A stretch of DNA of 64,000 nt, taken from positions 8,990,001 through 9,054,000 of the forward strand of contig JAKZAN010000005.1 of assembly GCA_023053545.1 (NCBI GenBank), in the 5' to 3' direction. Of the stretch, positions 35,596 through 47,138 are shown piece by piece. The notes beneath the pieces are model-generated. The model did no database searches. It saw only the letters and a program-made list of their open reading frames with translations, and was not told the origin of the DNA. This stretch comes from Lepidurus packardi (lineage: Eukaryota > Arthropoda > Branchiopoda > Notostraca > Triopsidae). Each line of letters starts with the position of its first letter. The stretch's first letter is position 1. Both the position numbers and the translations under genes were made by a program.

Positions 35596-36230
35596 TTACG
35601 TAGAAGTAAGCAACATAGCTCCTCTGATTAGAATTTTCTTAGCTTTAGTCGCAGGCGGCCAGTGAATTCCGGTATCATTAAGGGTAGCATTAATTGTTCC
35701 GAAAAAGCTCACATTCCGTCCAGGACCAGATAACACCCAGATAACCTTGACAAGCAAAACTTGTATTGGCAAAAACGATGCGAAGTAATACAAGCTTCGC
35801 CAGAGGACGGGGATAATTCGTAAACAATTCCTTTCGTTTGAGGCGCCAGGTTAATGAACGCAGATGGAGTGTAAACTATAGTGCAGTAATTATGACTCAC
35901 TAGTTCACAAATAAAGCTATTCTTCGTAGTTCCAGATTAGAAGTTAAATGTCTTGCATTGTCGATCTTTAAGTTTAGCGCAATTTTGGGCACAGACCGCT
36001 AGGTGATGTTCATAGACGCCTAAAAGTCGAAAGGACAACGGATTTGTAAACGTTCATACAATCAAACTTAGCGTATTTAATGTTTAAGTTTTAATTAATT
36101 AATTAAGTAAATTTAATGTTTTACTTACCGTTTAAGTGTGTGAGATTTTGTATAATTTTTACGCTGATGTATTTCATGACTTGGTAAAGGGTATCGAATT
36201 GAAAACATGTAGAGTTGAAACAGGAGTGAG
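35596..36230 (-). pseudogene. PAN-like secreted protein, internally deleted paralogue (copy B)
   Basis: Exon 1 remnant upstream of donor 36129 lacks an ATG and signal peptide. Exon 2 starts at 36019, has a TAA where the intact copy reads FNFYAG, then runs directly from the C-R-F/C-Q-Y region into the last third of exon 3 (GPGRNVSFFGTINATLNDTG...WPPATKAKK). The end of exon 2, the intron and most of exon 3 have been lost. Three independent lesions show it is dead. It ends LLTST like the other family members. Confidence 0.82.
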
Positions 36231-37016
36231 GCAGCCGGTAAACCTATATATTGTGGATACGTCTGCAATTCGAAGTTGTAATACCAAGTCAAACTTGTCT
36301 AAAAGATCAGCAAAGAAAAAGTATCCGTTTATAGCCTCTCTAAGTACTAAATACCCTTTTATGCAAGGACTATGTATGAAATAATAGTTATACCATAAAT
36401 TATAGGGAACACATTTAGTGGGGTGCGTAAATGGTTACTAATTCCTCCGTTACCTTCCCGAAAGAAAAGTTAGCTATTCGCCAACAGTACGTCCATTTAC
36501 ATTTGCTGTCGTATATCGTAATGTCACACAGAAAAGGTTCGTTTAGGTTGATATGGATTATTGAAGCCTAGAAAGATCCCTATTAAATAACGAAAGATAT
36601 ATTGTCAGATACTTGTTTTAAGTGCCCCTAAATTATAGTGTAGATTGGACAGGTATGGTGTTATAGCATCCGAAAGCGAGCATTTTTTGCATTAAACTAA
36701 AAAAATGCTTCAAATGGAGGTAATCGTTAACGACGTAAGATCCATGCGAAGTTCAAGTAGATTGTCTTTTCTCGACTATCAAATGATGTATTTCGTGCAT
36801 TGTTGATCAATTTATGTTTAATTTCTGTGATGGTAAATGTGTACCTAGTACCTAAGTATCTTGAAAATTTGCAAATGTAACCTGTAGGAAGGTCAAGTAG
36901 GCGAGTTTGGTGACAGTAGAGGTGGGTTGGTAACATTAGAGGCGGCTTTGGTGACAGTCGTGCAATTCGGTACTCATTTTGGTGTTTAAAGCAAATGTTT
37001 ATAGAGAAACAAAAAG
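36231..37016. other. spacer between PAN-like copies B and A
   Basis: AT-rich. No coding exon or RNA recognised; short ORFs only. Confidence 0.5.
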
Positions 37017-38253
37017 TTAGGTAGAAGTAAGCAGAATTTCTGCTTTGATTAGAAGTTTGTTAGCTTTAGTGGCAGGCGGCCAACGTATTCCACTTTCTTG
37101 ACGATTAACGTCAACTCTACCCACGATCCTAACATCCCCTCCTGGACAAGTTGTGTTTCCTTTATTAAGTAGCCAAAACTTTCCACAATCGCTCGAGCCT
37201 TTAATAAGCTTCGCGTGTGTCAGAGTGCCGTTAATTAAGTCCAATCCATCATCAGCTGGGTCGTCGCCCATATACGTCATGCTCAAAGTACCATTTTCAG
37301 TTAGTGTTATATTCCCGTAACTCGCTTGATAGACAGTTCCATCCGAGGCTTCGAAGTTGAACTTTATGCGAGTGTACCCTCCCATTTGGGTTAATAAGGT
37401 AATTCGGAAGTACGGAAAAGCGAATACATGTGTTATATTCCATGCAGGATTGTATGTAACATTTTCTTTAGGTAATACCCAAACCCTTCGGAATAAGTAA
37501 AGCGACCCATTTCTACAATGAACTCGCTTCTGGGACTTTATGGTTCCGTCTGGCCACATTAAAGCATCCATTGAATTACCTGTAGTTCGAAATGAATAAA
37601 ATACTTATATTAATTTTATAACATTTTAATACCAACAAAAAAGAAATCATAAGCTATGCGTACCGTTGGAAATCTTCAGTATGTCTGCTACTTCCTTGCA
37701 AGTTCTAGCACAATAATCGGTACAGTTAGGCCCCAAACATCCTCCGCGATTTCGTTTAAATCTGCAATAACGCTGCGAGCCAACACAAGCTTCGCCTGAG
37801 GGCGTGGATAATTCGTAAACCGTTCCGTTCATTTGAGATGCTAGTCCAATTTGGGTAGGATGAAAGTAATTTATGAAGCAATAATTGTCGTTCACTAGTT
37901 CACAAACGTAGCTGTTTATCGTAGTTCCGGCATAGAAGTTGAATGCCTTGCATTGTGAAGAATTAAATTTGGCGCACTTTTGTGCGCAATCCGCTAGTTG
38001 ATGTTGATAGATGCCTAGGTTTCAAATGGCAACGGTTTTTAACCTTCTTAAGAATCTGTCTAGGGTAATTCCACTTACCGTTAGAGTAGGTATAGTTTCC
38101 TATAATTGTGGTGTTAGTATACCTCTTGTTTTGATAGAAGTCATGTGAAACAAATTTAGTAAAATTTTTTAACTGGGCCAAACTCTGCTGTGTGAAACAC
38201 AGCAACAAACAAGCAGTAGTTGCTAGTTGAATGGAAATTTTGTTAGCAATCAT
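37017..38253 (-). CDS. secreted PAN/apple-like domain protein (copy A, intact)
   Basis: Three exons in reading order: 38253-38079, 38014-37664 and 37579-37017; 1089 nt, 362 residues, both junctions phase 1. Signal peptide 1-26 (ATTACLLLCFTQQSLA|Q). Exon 2 encodes a cysteine-rich module, residues about 59-175: YQHQLADCAQKCAKF, SSQCKAFNFY and YVCELVNDNYC, the C-x3-C...C-x-A/G-F...C-x-L pattern of PAN/apple domains. It then gives GEACVGSQRYC and GGCLGPNCTDYCARTCKEV. Exon 3 encodes a 187-residue domain with many N-glycan sequons and a C-terminal WPPATKANKLLIKAEILLTST; I do not recognise it. It is an extracellular protein of unknown function, one of four tandem copies. Confidence 0.8.
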
Positions 38254-38689
38254 ATCTGAAATTTACGAACACCTTTACTTTTGGAGAGTGAAAGTAAGAC
38301 TGCCGTAGACTAATTTGCTATAGTTGTAGTCCGAAGCGTCCAATGCAGCCAAAGCGGTAGGTTAACGCTTCTGATAATCACGTGTCTTTTGTAAAAGCTT
38401 TCTAGCAGCCATAAATATATGACGTAGGGGAGGGTTAAATGCATTCTTTGAAAAGCTAGGAACCCAAGAGTGCATCAAAATCTTTCCTTTGGTTCGTGTA
38501 TTATAATATCGTAAATATATTGAATCCTTTTGTTCATGAATAGTGCGACTTAAACGACCAGCAGCAAAACGTGTTTTATACAAAGAGACCTTACATATTG
38601 TTTGTTAATTGCCTTTAGCTATTTCTCGACTAAAATTTGGTAAGAAAGACAGTAGAATAGCAAAAGGTGTAATTTTGGAATTGTAAACG

Positions 38690-40036
38690 TTAAGTGCTTA
38701 AAATTAACACCATTGTTAAGGATGTTAGTCCCTTTCGAGCTTCTAAAAGTTTGAACCAATTCTCCTGGGAGCATTCCTCAGTATCTTTGTCCTTCTCCAT
38801 TTTTTCCTTGTCGCTTTCCTCAGTATCTTTGTCCTTCTTCATTTTTTCCTTGTCGCTTTCCTCAGTATCTTTGTCTTTCTTCATTTTTTCCTTGTCGCTT
38901 TTCTCAGTATCTTTGTCCTGCTCACTTTTTTTCTCGTGGAGTTCTACGCTTTTCTCCCTTTCTTTTGTTCGACAACAAACTAAATCGGGAGTTTTGTTAA
39001 TTTCTGCTTCTATGAAGTTCTTAACGAATGTTAAAGAGGTGATAGTCAAATTTAAACTTGGTAGAATTGCAGAGAAAGATTTGTTCATGAATCCAAAGTT
39101 TGGGAAAGTGACGTTCAGAAAGTATTGGGCCATATCAAAGGTAAAATTATTGAAAAAAGCTTGAAACTTAGTGCCATTGGCCACTATCATTGTTAATTGC
39201 AATGTATGACTATTAACTGAAGTGATCAAAGTGCTTAAAGCAGTTAATTCCATGACGTAGGCACAAGATTGATCCTTGACGCAATTGGAAGCTAAATTCA
39301 AACGCAGTAGGCAGATTTCTTTATTGTAGCACCACGCCTGGATTTCACGAGAAGATTCTCCACTGGGCCAGAGTGTAACTTCGACGAATTCATCTAAATT
39401 GTTTTAGTTCTTAACTCAAGGCAATTGGGATTTCTGCTTGGGAATTTTTACCGAAATCTCTGCAATTTTGAACGCAGTAATCATTACAATTAGAACCACT
39501 GCAACCCAGCCGTCCTTTATTTCTACAAGAACTTTCTGAACCTAAACAAGGATCACCGGAATCCGTACTGCGTTCCCAAATAATTCCTTCCTCTTGGTCT
39601 ATTATGGTCAAATCCTTGTCCGAATTCATTTCACAAAAATTATGTCCTAAAAGCTCGCAAGCATACGTTGGTGAAGACTTTTTGAAGAGATTAAAAGCCT
39701 TGCAGTTTCTATTTGCTTCTTTAAACCGAGAACATTCCCGAGCACAGGCTATTAAGCTCTGTTGGTAGTCTAAAAAGGAAATTATTTATTTATTTTTATC
39801 TAGCCGTGTGTCGTATTTGTAATGTTTAATATTATTCCTAGATATGCGTTAACGCTATGATAGAATTGTAAATCACCTTTTTCGAAGTTGGAAGTTTGGA
39901 GAATAGGAATTCCATGGTATTTCCTGTTTTCGTACGAAGGATCGGTCACAAATTGTGCGAAATCCTGGCGTGGAATATTTTGCCCATGGGAAATCAGCAA
40001 TGAAGCACACAGTATAAGAATATGTTGTAATATCAT
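38690..40036 (-). CDS. secreted PAN-like protein with Lys/Asp/Glu repeat (copy D)
   Basis: Three exons in reading order: 40036-39877, 39769-39452 and 39393-38690; 1182 nt, 393 residues, phases matching copy A. Signal peptide MILQHILILCASLLISHGQ. Exon 2 keeps the PAN-like cysteines (LIACARECSRF, NCKAFNLF, YACELLGHNFC, GDPCLGSESSC, GCSGSNCNDYCVQNC). Exon 3 has diverged almost beyond recognition (LWPSGE and the end MVLILST are shared positions) and contains a 14-residue repeat, KDKDTEESDKEKMK, in about four copies. It is open throughout, so probably functional and the most diverged member. The start lies 48 bp from a MITE. Confidence 0.75.
38775..38938. repeat. 42-bp minisatellite in copy D exon 3
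   Basis: Units begin at 38775, 38817, 38859 and 38901 (TCCTCAGTATCTTTGTCCTT...). 42 bp is a multiple of three, so copy-number change keeps the reading frame. Confidence 0.92.
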
Positions 40037-40083
40037 TCTTGGAACTTTGGGTTGTGGCGTGTAACAAAGTTAGGACGACAGTG

Positions 40084-40108
40084 CAGGGCCATACCCAGAA
40101 TTTTGGTT

Positions 40109-40141
<33 letters not shown>

Positions 40142-40218
40142 AGTGTGTGGATTTCGGAACGGAGATAAAACAATTCGGGGGCCTTTAAATCCCCTAACCC
40201 CCTCTGCGTACGGACCTG
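40084..40218. mobile_element. short hAT-type MITE with G31 tract
   Basis: 135 bp, no ORF. Terminal inverted repeats CAGGGCCATACCCAG and, on the other strand, CAGGTCCGTACGCAG (12 of 15 matching), begin with the CAGGG typical of hAT elements. They are flanked by perfect 8-bp target duplications CGACAGTG at 40076-40083 and 40219-40226; 8 bp is the hAT length. The interior has 31 consecutive G at 40110-40140 and C-rich sequence near the other end. It is non-autonomous; the source transposase is not in the window. Confidence 0.88.
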
Positions 40219-40730
40219 CGACAGTGAGTTTGCCGGTCATTGAGAACGAAATAATTTCGACGTGGAATCGAAGTTTCTTGCGCGAGAGATAGGGTTTAGC
40301 TTGGGTTAATCATTTTCCGATAAATAATGCTAACGAACTTTTTGGGTAGGTCAACCGAATTAACCAACCCCTTTGCTTCTCTGGAAGTCATTAGTAGTTT
40401 TTCCGATAGCTACGGGGTTTTACACAAACTGTAAAAACGATGGGGATCGGGTTTTTGTGTCTCAATTAATGACATTATTGACAAATTTTGCTCAAGATGT
40501 TCACAACATCAATAAATAAATGTTTAAATATAATCTTCTCTATACGATCAATTAATTTTAATATAATGTTTTAGTTTTTTTTGTTATCTTGTTCATAATG
40601 ATTTACAGTTATTGTTAAGTGATCTTGTATTATATTTTTGCTCAGGTCATGTATTTCACGAGGCTCTTCTAAGGCAGTTTCGCTGCACTGTAACAAATGT
40701 GAAAAATATTTTTCTTTTTGGCCTGTAACG

Positions 40731-43700
40731 TCAAGTAATATCCATCACATTGATTTCTTGTTTGCTCTTCTTGTGACTCTTACGGTCCGTGGGCATAGGC
40801 GGGGGTAAGGCTTCGAGTCGACTTGGTTTTCTCATAGCTGCACCAGAAGTGCCTCCTTCAAATAATCAAGTGTTTAAAGATACAACTATTTGAAAGAGCA
40901 AGTGTAACTATTACCGGTCCATCCGACATTGCTATTACCGCCCAATGAATTAGGCGCACTCCAGGATGTTAAGCTTGTAGAAGGGGCGGGGTATGCTAAG
41001 GAGGAGCTACTGCTAGTTCCACTAAAGGTGTTATTTAGCGAATTGGTTGATGCACTCAAGTTAAGAGTAGTTAGTGGGACAGACACCGGCCCCAAAGACG
41101 AGCTAAATGCGCCTGCTGGTCCAGGAAACCGACGATTATTCAATGTTTCTATACGTTCATTCATAATTAAATTTCAATAAAAATTGCACATTTCCTTAAG
41201 ATTTTACTAGGTATTCTTTTTGAATTGATAGGAAAATTAAGCTAAACAGAATATGATTTACGTGCAGCGGCGCGAAACACATCTTCTTGGGCTTTATTGA
41301 GTAATTCCGCAGCTCGGGTTGGCTTATTAAAATACCGACCAGCTACATTCTCCTGCTCACCTCGTTCGAGTTTCTGCTTGAAAAGAAAGAAAAAAAATAC
41401 CGAGAGGTCAGGCAAACTGCACTGAAAAGGTTTAAACGGTAAACTCGTTAGGAAGTTAAGAGAATTCAGAAATTCGTGTCGGAAAGTGCCCATGTCCTTG
41501 CCGGTGCGAAGACCATGTGAAGTGCGAATCACACACAAGATGTTTTTTATTTTGAGTTTGGTGAAAGAAAATTGGTTGACAAAATCGTGTGTTGTGATAT
41601 ATAGACACCTGTAAAAACTTATCGCCTTCTGTTTCCATGGGAACCACCTCCAAATAAGGGAAATGGGTATTACTGTTGTTGTTCGAGGCTGACGGACCAC
41701 GTGGTTGAGCCTGAGGAGGATGGACCGTCGCACCGGCTTACGATTTTTGGAATTTCGAATACGGCCGATATATAAACAAAGAATGGGAAGAAAAGAAGAT
41801 TAGGTTAAAGACCTGGCGTAAGAAGTTGTCTGGTGAATCGTGAGAATCAGAGTCGACTCGAGCGGGAGCCGTGTGAAAAGGATGGCGAAAGTCCAGGAAA
41901 GGTGAGTGGGCGGAGTTACACCAACCTGTAGTGGGTCCAATGGCCGCTGGAGGGAGTTTGGTTTTTAGAAAAACAAGCTCTGGCAAGCGCCATTTTTGGA
42001 ATTCGTCGCTCCAAACCGCGTCTTGTCTCACATTCTCCAAATTACTGTCCATAAATACCGAAAAGCTTTAGCCCAACATGTTATGAATCACGTAACTTTA
42101 GGGCTAATCAAAGTAGAACTTTAAAATTTTCTCAGTAACGAAGAAAACGCACGTTATCCATCGGTCGATTAGGTCATAGTAACCGTAATCGATACTTCAG
42201 TATCGATTACGAATTGTAACATTGATAAAAATTATTATTAAAAATGGTGCTGGTTCTAACTTGTTCCATCAGTCTTACAAGTCGTCATCGGTACTGAAGT
42301 ATCGCTCATTTTAATATTAATAAGATATTTTAAAGTTTTACGGAGATGAATGAAACAGTTATATCCTTTTTTACCTGTAATTGCAGTCTTTGCGCACTGT
42401 AGGCTGAATCTTTTCCAGGATTTGCGTTAACAAACGTATTTGTTGGTCTTGACGACGAATAGTTTCCAAGTAATCCATTCGGTCGCTTTCGAACTCACTT
42501 TGTAAGTCCAAGACTTCACGTTCCAATGAGCGAACCTGAAGATATGAATTCAAACCAGATTGGCATTCACTTTTTATACATTTGTAAATACTCTTATACT
42601 TTTTGTTTGTATTTCCGAAGCGTCTCGGTCTTGACCCGTAGCTCAACTTGGATATCGTCGTAAACTCGCAATAGGACACCATCTTCGTCGTTGGCTTTGG
42701 CTAAAGCTGCTGCTAACACAGAAGTCCGATGTTCAGCGGCTCGTTTTCGACGCTGTCTTTTTTCTTTAAACTCATGGTCATTGGCTCTCTCTCCTCCCAC
42801 CATATTTCCCTCAATTTCCTTTAATCTTTTCCGTACAAAAAGTAATTAGTTCATAAGGTAAAAAATGTTACAAAGTGATTAGTTAGTAAAAGGAAACAGA
42901 AAAATAATAATAAAAAATTTCTTGTATACTTTTTTAACGTTTCTGTTGGGGAAGAACTTTGCGAGTATTCTTGTTTCTAAAAGTAGATATTAGAATAAAC
43001 AATTATGGAGTTGACATTTCTTTTTTAAAGTGTTTACGTCTTGGAGTTTTTGATTGATTTTCTTCACTTCGTCCTCATAAGCACGTTTGACGTTATCGAG
43101 TTCAACTGTGGCTTTAGTGCTGTTTTGCTTTTCGGCCTCGAATTGAGTTTTCATGGAACGGATTTTCTCTTCGTATTCTTGGCGAATTTTGTCTCTTTCT
43201 GCGTCTAAGGCACCTTCGTCAGGATACATTTCTGAAACATATTTTAGTAAACACTTCGGATTTATTTTTTCAAAGTTACGGTGGTTGGAGGCGGGGCCAG
43301 TTTGGTGCTGTAAGAGTTGTTTTAGTTTCTGTATTTCTTCTTGGTATTCTCTCAACATGGCGTCCTTGGGATCCTCGTTGATTTTGGGCCGATTGCGGAT
43401 GTTTTTGGCTCGGTTGGCGTAACGTAGGGTACTGAGCGTTTCGTCGTAATTGTTATCCGCAGGCGATAAGCAGGCGACCATTAACGTCTTCGTATTCCCG
43501 CCCAAAGAGTCCTAGTGTTTTGTTTTTTAAGAAACAGACGGTACTTTCATTACATTTTTACATGACTGACTTCATTAACCTTGACTTCTAAACGCATGAT
43601 ATACCCTTAGTCCTTTGCGATGTTAGACATTATTTACTTGTTACAATAATTATCTATTATTACAACGCTATTGAAAAATTCATTGTTGACAACGGGATTC

Positions 43701-45046
43701 TCAAGGAAATATTCCATTGTAGCGAAAGCTGATGTGTCAAAACGAAATAGTTTCATTGTTGACGACAAAGGAACTTTCATTATTGCGACAATTAATTATT
43801 GTTACTATGCATCTTCCCTCTCAGAAAAATTCTGCCGTTGCTAACAACGAAATATTCCTGAAAAAGGTGTTTTTGTTTTCTTTTTACTTGTAATAGGCGT
43901 GTCAATTTGGAGTCCCGGTAAGGAATGTGCTTGGACTTGCCGTCGACCAAGGCAGATATCACATTTCCCAAGGCTGACAAGCTTAAATTGATCTTCGTAG
44001 CTTCTTTTAGTCGATCACCAGTAGCGCCTTGGAATTAATTTTGAAAGTAAACTTGATTACTGTACTATAAATTGAGGGGGAGTATGGCAGTTGCGTGTAC
44101 CAGTTTTGGCTTGGCGTTCACTTCCAGCTAAATCCACTAAGTTAAGCTTGCCTTTCCGGATATGTTGATCATCTGAATTGTCCGTTGCGATCATTTCCAA
44201 ATTGATGGTGAAAATTGAATGTGAGCGAGAGGAATCTGCATTCATTAACGTGGAGCCCACAGACCGATTTTTCCAACCGCGGTCCATTAACGCTTCACAG
44301 TCAGGTACATTATGCACAGCGTGCAACGAAAGATCTATGCACATGAATTAGATATATATTATTCATGGAATTTTTAAAACGTACCAGGAATGTGAACGCC
44401 CTTTTCTGGGTGTTCTTTCATATCCAGTTTTTTCTTAGCATCCTTCCCTAATAAATCCCGGATTTCTTCGTTGTAAATTTCCAAATAAGAGGCGTGGACC
44501 AAGAATTTGCGATGCTCGGAGACTGCAATTGCTTCAAAAATGTGTTCAAAGGCACGAGGGATTATCCCTCGCTGGTTAGCAGGATTCGGGATGCCTTGCA
44601 TACTAAAACTTTTGCCACAACCTGTTTGACCGTACGCAAAAACCGTCCCATTGTAGCCTTCCAAAACTCCCTTCAAAATGTCAGAGAATTTTTATTTCTG
44701 TTTTTAAGATGAAGTTTCTGCAACGAATTACTTCAACTAGCGGACTAGCAATATCATTGTATATTTGCTCAGTATTGGAATTCGTGTCGTAAACGCCGTC
44801 GAAGGTAAAAGTCTTGGGCGGAGCCGCTTCATCGTTGGGATTAAGAAGGGAACATTGCAACGTGGGCGAATCCATGAATACCACGCTCTTCATTCAAGTC
44901 GAATGCGAAAGGAAAAGCCAAGTACTTTTAATGCGTTTCGCTCTCGGAACAAAAATGTTTGTAATTACTTTACAGCGAAGATCTTTTTCGCGCGTATTCA
45001 TTGGTCGGCAGCGAACAATGACTTTAACCGCTTCTGCAGTCGCCAT
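40731..45046 (-). CDS. KIF17: kinesin-2 motor KIF17/OSM-3
   Basis: Homodimeric plus-end kinesin-2 that carries cargo in cilia and dendrites. Fourteen exons in reading order: 45046-44969, 44887-44732, 44670-44385, 44334-44101, 44027-43888, 43511-43038, 42976-42930, 42825-42600, 42535-42375, 42044-41926, 41736-41609, 41376-41262, 41148-40915 and 40855-40731. Total is 2475 nt, 824 residues if a 48-nt intron (43279-43232) in exon 6 is removed. Motor motifs: P-loop GQTGCGKS (92-99), switch I SSRSH (208-212), switch II DLAGSE (241-246), then [21 protein letters not shown]. Coiled-coil exons follow, then [20 protein letters not shown] and [15 protein letters not shown], characteristic of KIF17. The C-terminal [12 protein letters not shown]...SHKKSKQE resembles the KIF17 tail with its nuclear/ciliary basic signal. 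The exon 10/11 junction is the least certain. Confidence 0.92.
42185..42210. repeat. perfect hairpin in a KIF17 intron
   Basis: GTAATCGATAC-TTCA-GTATCGATTAC, 11-bp arms and 4-nt loop. A related half (GGTACTGAAGTATCGC) occurs inverted about 100 bp away at 42289-42305, suggesting a small decayed inverted-repeat element. Confidence 0.75.
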
Positions 45047-47138
45047 TTTTTAATGAATCTTTTCTCTATTTTTATCGTTTTAGGCAGTGTCGAAGTTTCG
45101 CCATATTCGCTACCTGGAATTTTGGAATAAAAAAATTACTAAATTAGACTTCTGTTTGTAAGAAGGTTCAAGGAAATTACTGCCACATTAAAGGTTTAAG
45201 GAATTGGAATTTTCCAAGGATGAAATATCAGAAAAGTAGTTTTTTTTTACGTGAAGCGTTATTGGATACAGGAAATTGATCTAGCTACAAAAAACCCATT
45301 GTCTTTTTAACTACGACATAAAGAGCATAAAGAAAAACACGATCTTGGTATCACGAATGCTTTTCTAAGGCCAAGTGCATAATGTTTGCGAATTCATGAA
45401 CCAAGCTAGAAAGGTCAATCGACCAGTAGTCGAACGGCCAAAGGGAAATGACCTGGCTTAGGTATTGATTCCTGGGTCACAACACAACCTCAATTAACTT
45501 CCTTGGAAGGATTACTACTTCCCACCAAACGACCTTGAGAAGCAGCTTTTACCCTCGTTTTGATGATTAAATCCGGAAATTTCAACTTTTCTTTCCCGCA
45601 GTTTTCGTTCCAGTCAAATGTTCCACTTTACTGCACAACCACGTGGTTCCGAGGAAAAGTTTTGTTCCAAAATCGCGGCTTTTACTATCACAGTTATTGC
45701 GTGGGTGCACTTTTACAATCTCGAACTTCCTGAGAATGACGAGTTTGGCAAGTTTTACGAACAGATTAGTTTCCAACTTCCGGATTTCGGTGACAGAAAA
45801 CACGTTTAGAGAAAATTGGGAAACTTTCGGCCGGAGAAAAAACAGAAATTGGAGAGCATTTAGGGGGGATTGCTGGCGCGGCCGGCGTTAGAGTGTTCGA
45901 AAGGTTTGGCAGAAATGCCGATATTACTAGGTCGAGGGGGGCACGGACCGGGAAAGACACCAACACAGCGTTGCTAAGGGCTTTTTCAGTAATAATGTAG
46001 GCAAGACATGGACATTCGGTTTTGGTATCATGTACTAGAAAGGGAGGAAATGTCACGTTGTTCACCCTCCCACGCCCACAAATGGACCCAAAGACATCGA
46101 TTTGTTGCCCAGTCAACTTCCTTTACAATACCATCCTATTAATGGGATTCGTTGTTGTCAAAAGTCGTTTTTTCATCTAATGGAGTTTGCAATCCAATTT
46201 GTCTTTTTCCGTCATAACAAAACGAACGCAAAATGTACCCTCGCAAGTGCTTTCGTTTGTATATAGGTACTTATTTATTGCCGTGATTTGTAGTGATTTT
46301 TCTTTTAGCTTACGAATATTTTTTACCTAACATTAATCCGAGTTTTAATGTTTGGAACTTAAGTTCCTTTTCAGAATAACAAACCGAAATATAGTAAGGC
46401 TATATATTTATAACTGTTCCTTTCAAAACAAATCTAGACTCAAACAGGTTTTAATAAAGGTTAATAAATATTAAATTACAATAGTTGTTAAAAAAGGCCG
46501 GAAATGGAAAATTAAGATGCTTATTGTCTTCTGTCTTTACTTTTAAAAGCTAAAAGTTTGCTGGACTGGTGGGGGATAGTCATGGCTGAGGTGTTCACCT
46601 TTTTGATCCCATCGCAACTTGAATTACTCTAGTGTTTGTAGTCATGCTGGCGAGTTTCAAGAAGAAAAGAAAAGAGTAGGTTTAGAGTATAAGCATATAA
46701 GGAGGCTGCTAGCCTCGTTTACGTACGTAGAAGAAAGAAAGGCGAAACATCACGTATAACTGACATATAATACAATAGTGCGACTTAACAAAAAAAAGTT
46801 TCAAGAGCGCAAAACGCGAAGAGTTCTACGAATTGTAACCATTCTAGTAATCAAACTAGAGCAGCTAAGAGCTCGAGAGTGGAAATGTCAAGTTTTTTCT
46901 TGTTAAAACTATTGAAACTTCTTGCGAGAGCTGACTTCTAGTTTCGTGAATTTTAGCATAATGTCGTATTGAGATCAAATACAGGTCGGGATATTATGCT
47001 AAATTTCATGAGATTGGGAATCGAGCCTATTTCAGCCCCGTAGCCGACCTTTAGTTTACTGTCTTTTTATTGCGGTCCAACGTAACACATTGTTGCTATA
47101 GTGATACGGTTGCTGGATCGAAACCGTAGTGGAAGAAA
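45047..47138. promoter_or_regulatory. shared upstream region of KIF17 and WDR63
   Basis: 2.1 kb between two divergent cilium genes. No recognised ORF. GTTGCTATAGTGATAC at about 47092-47107, 32 bp before the WDR63 ATG, is an imperfect X-box-like sequence (GTTGCTAT followed by a degenerate right half). Further WDR63 5' exons might lie here, since its N-terminus is short. Confidence 0.4.
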
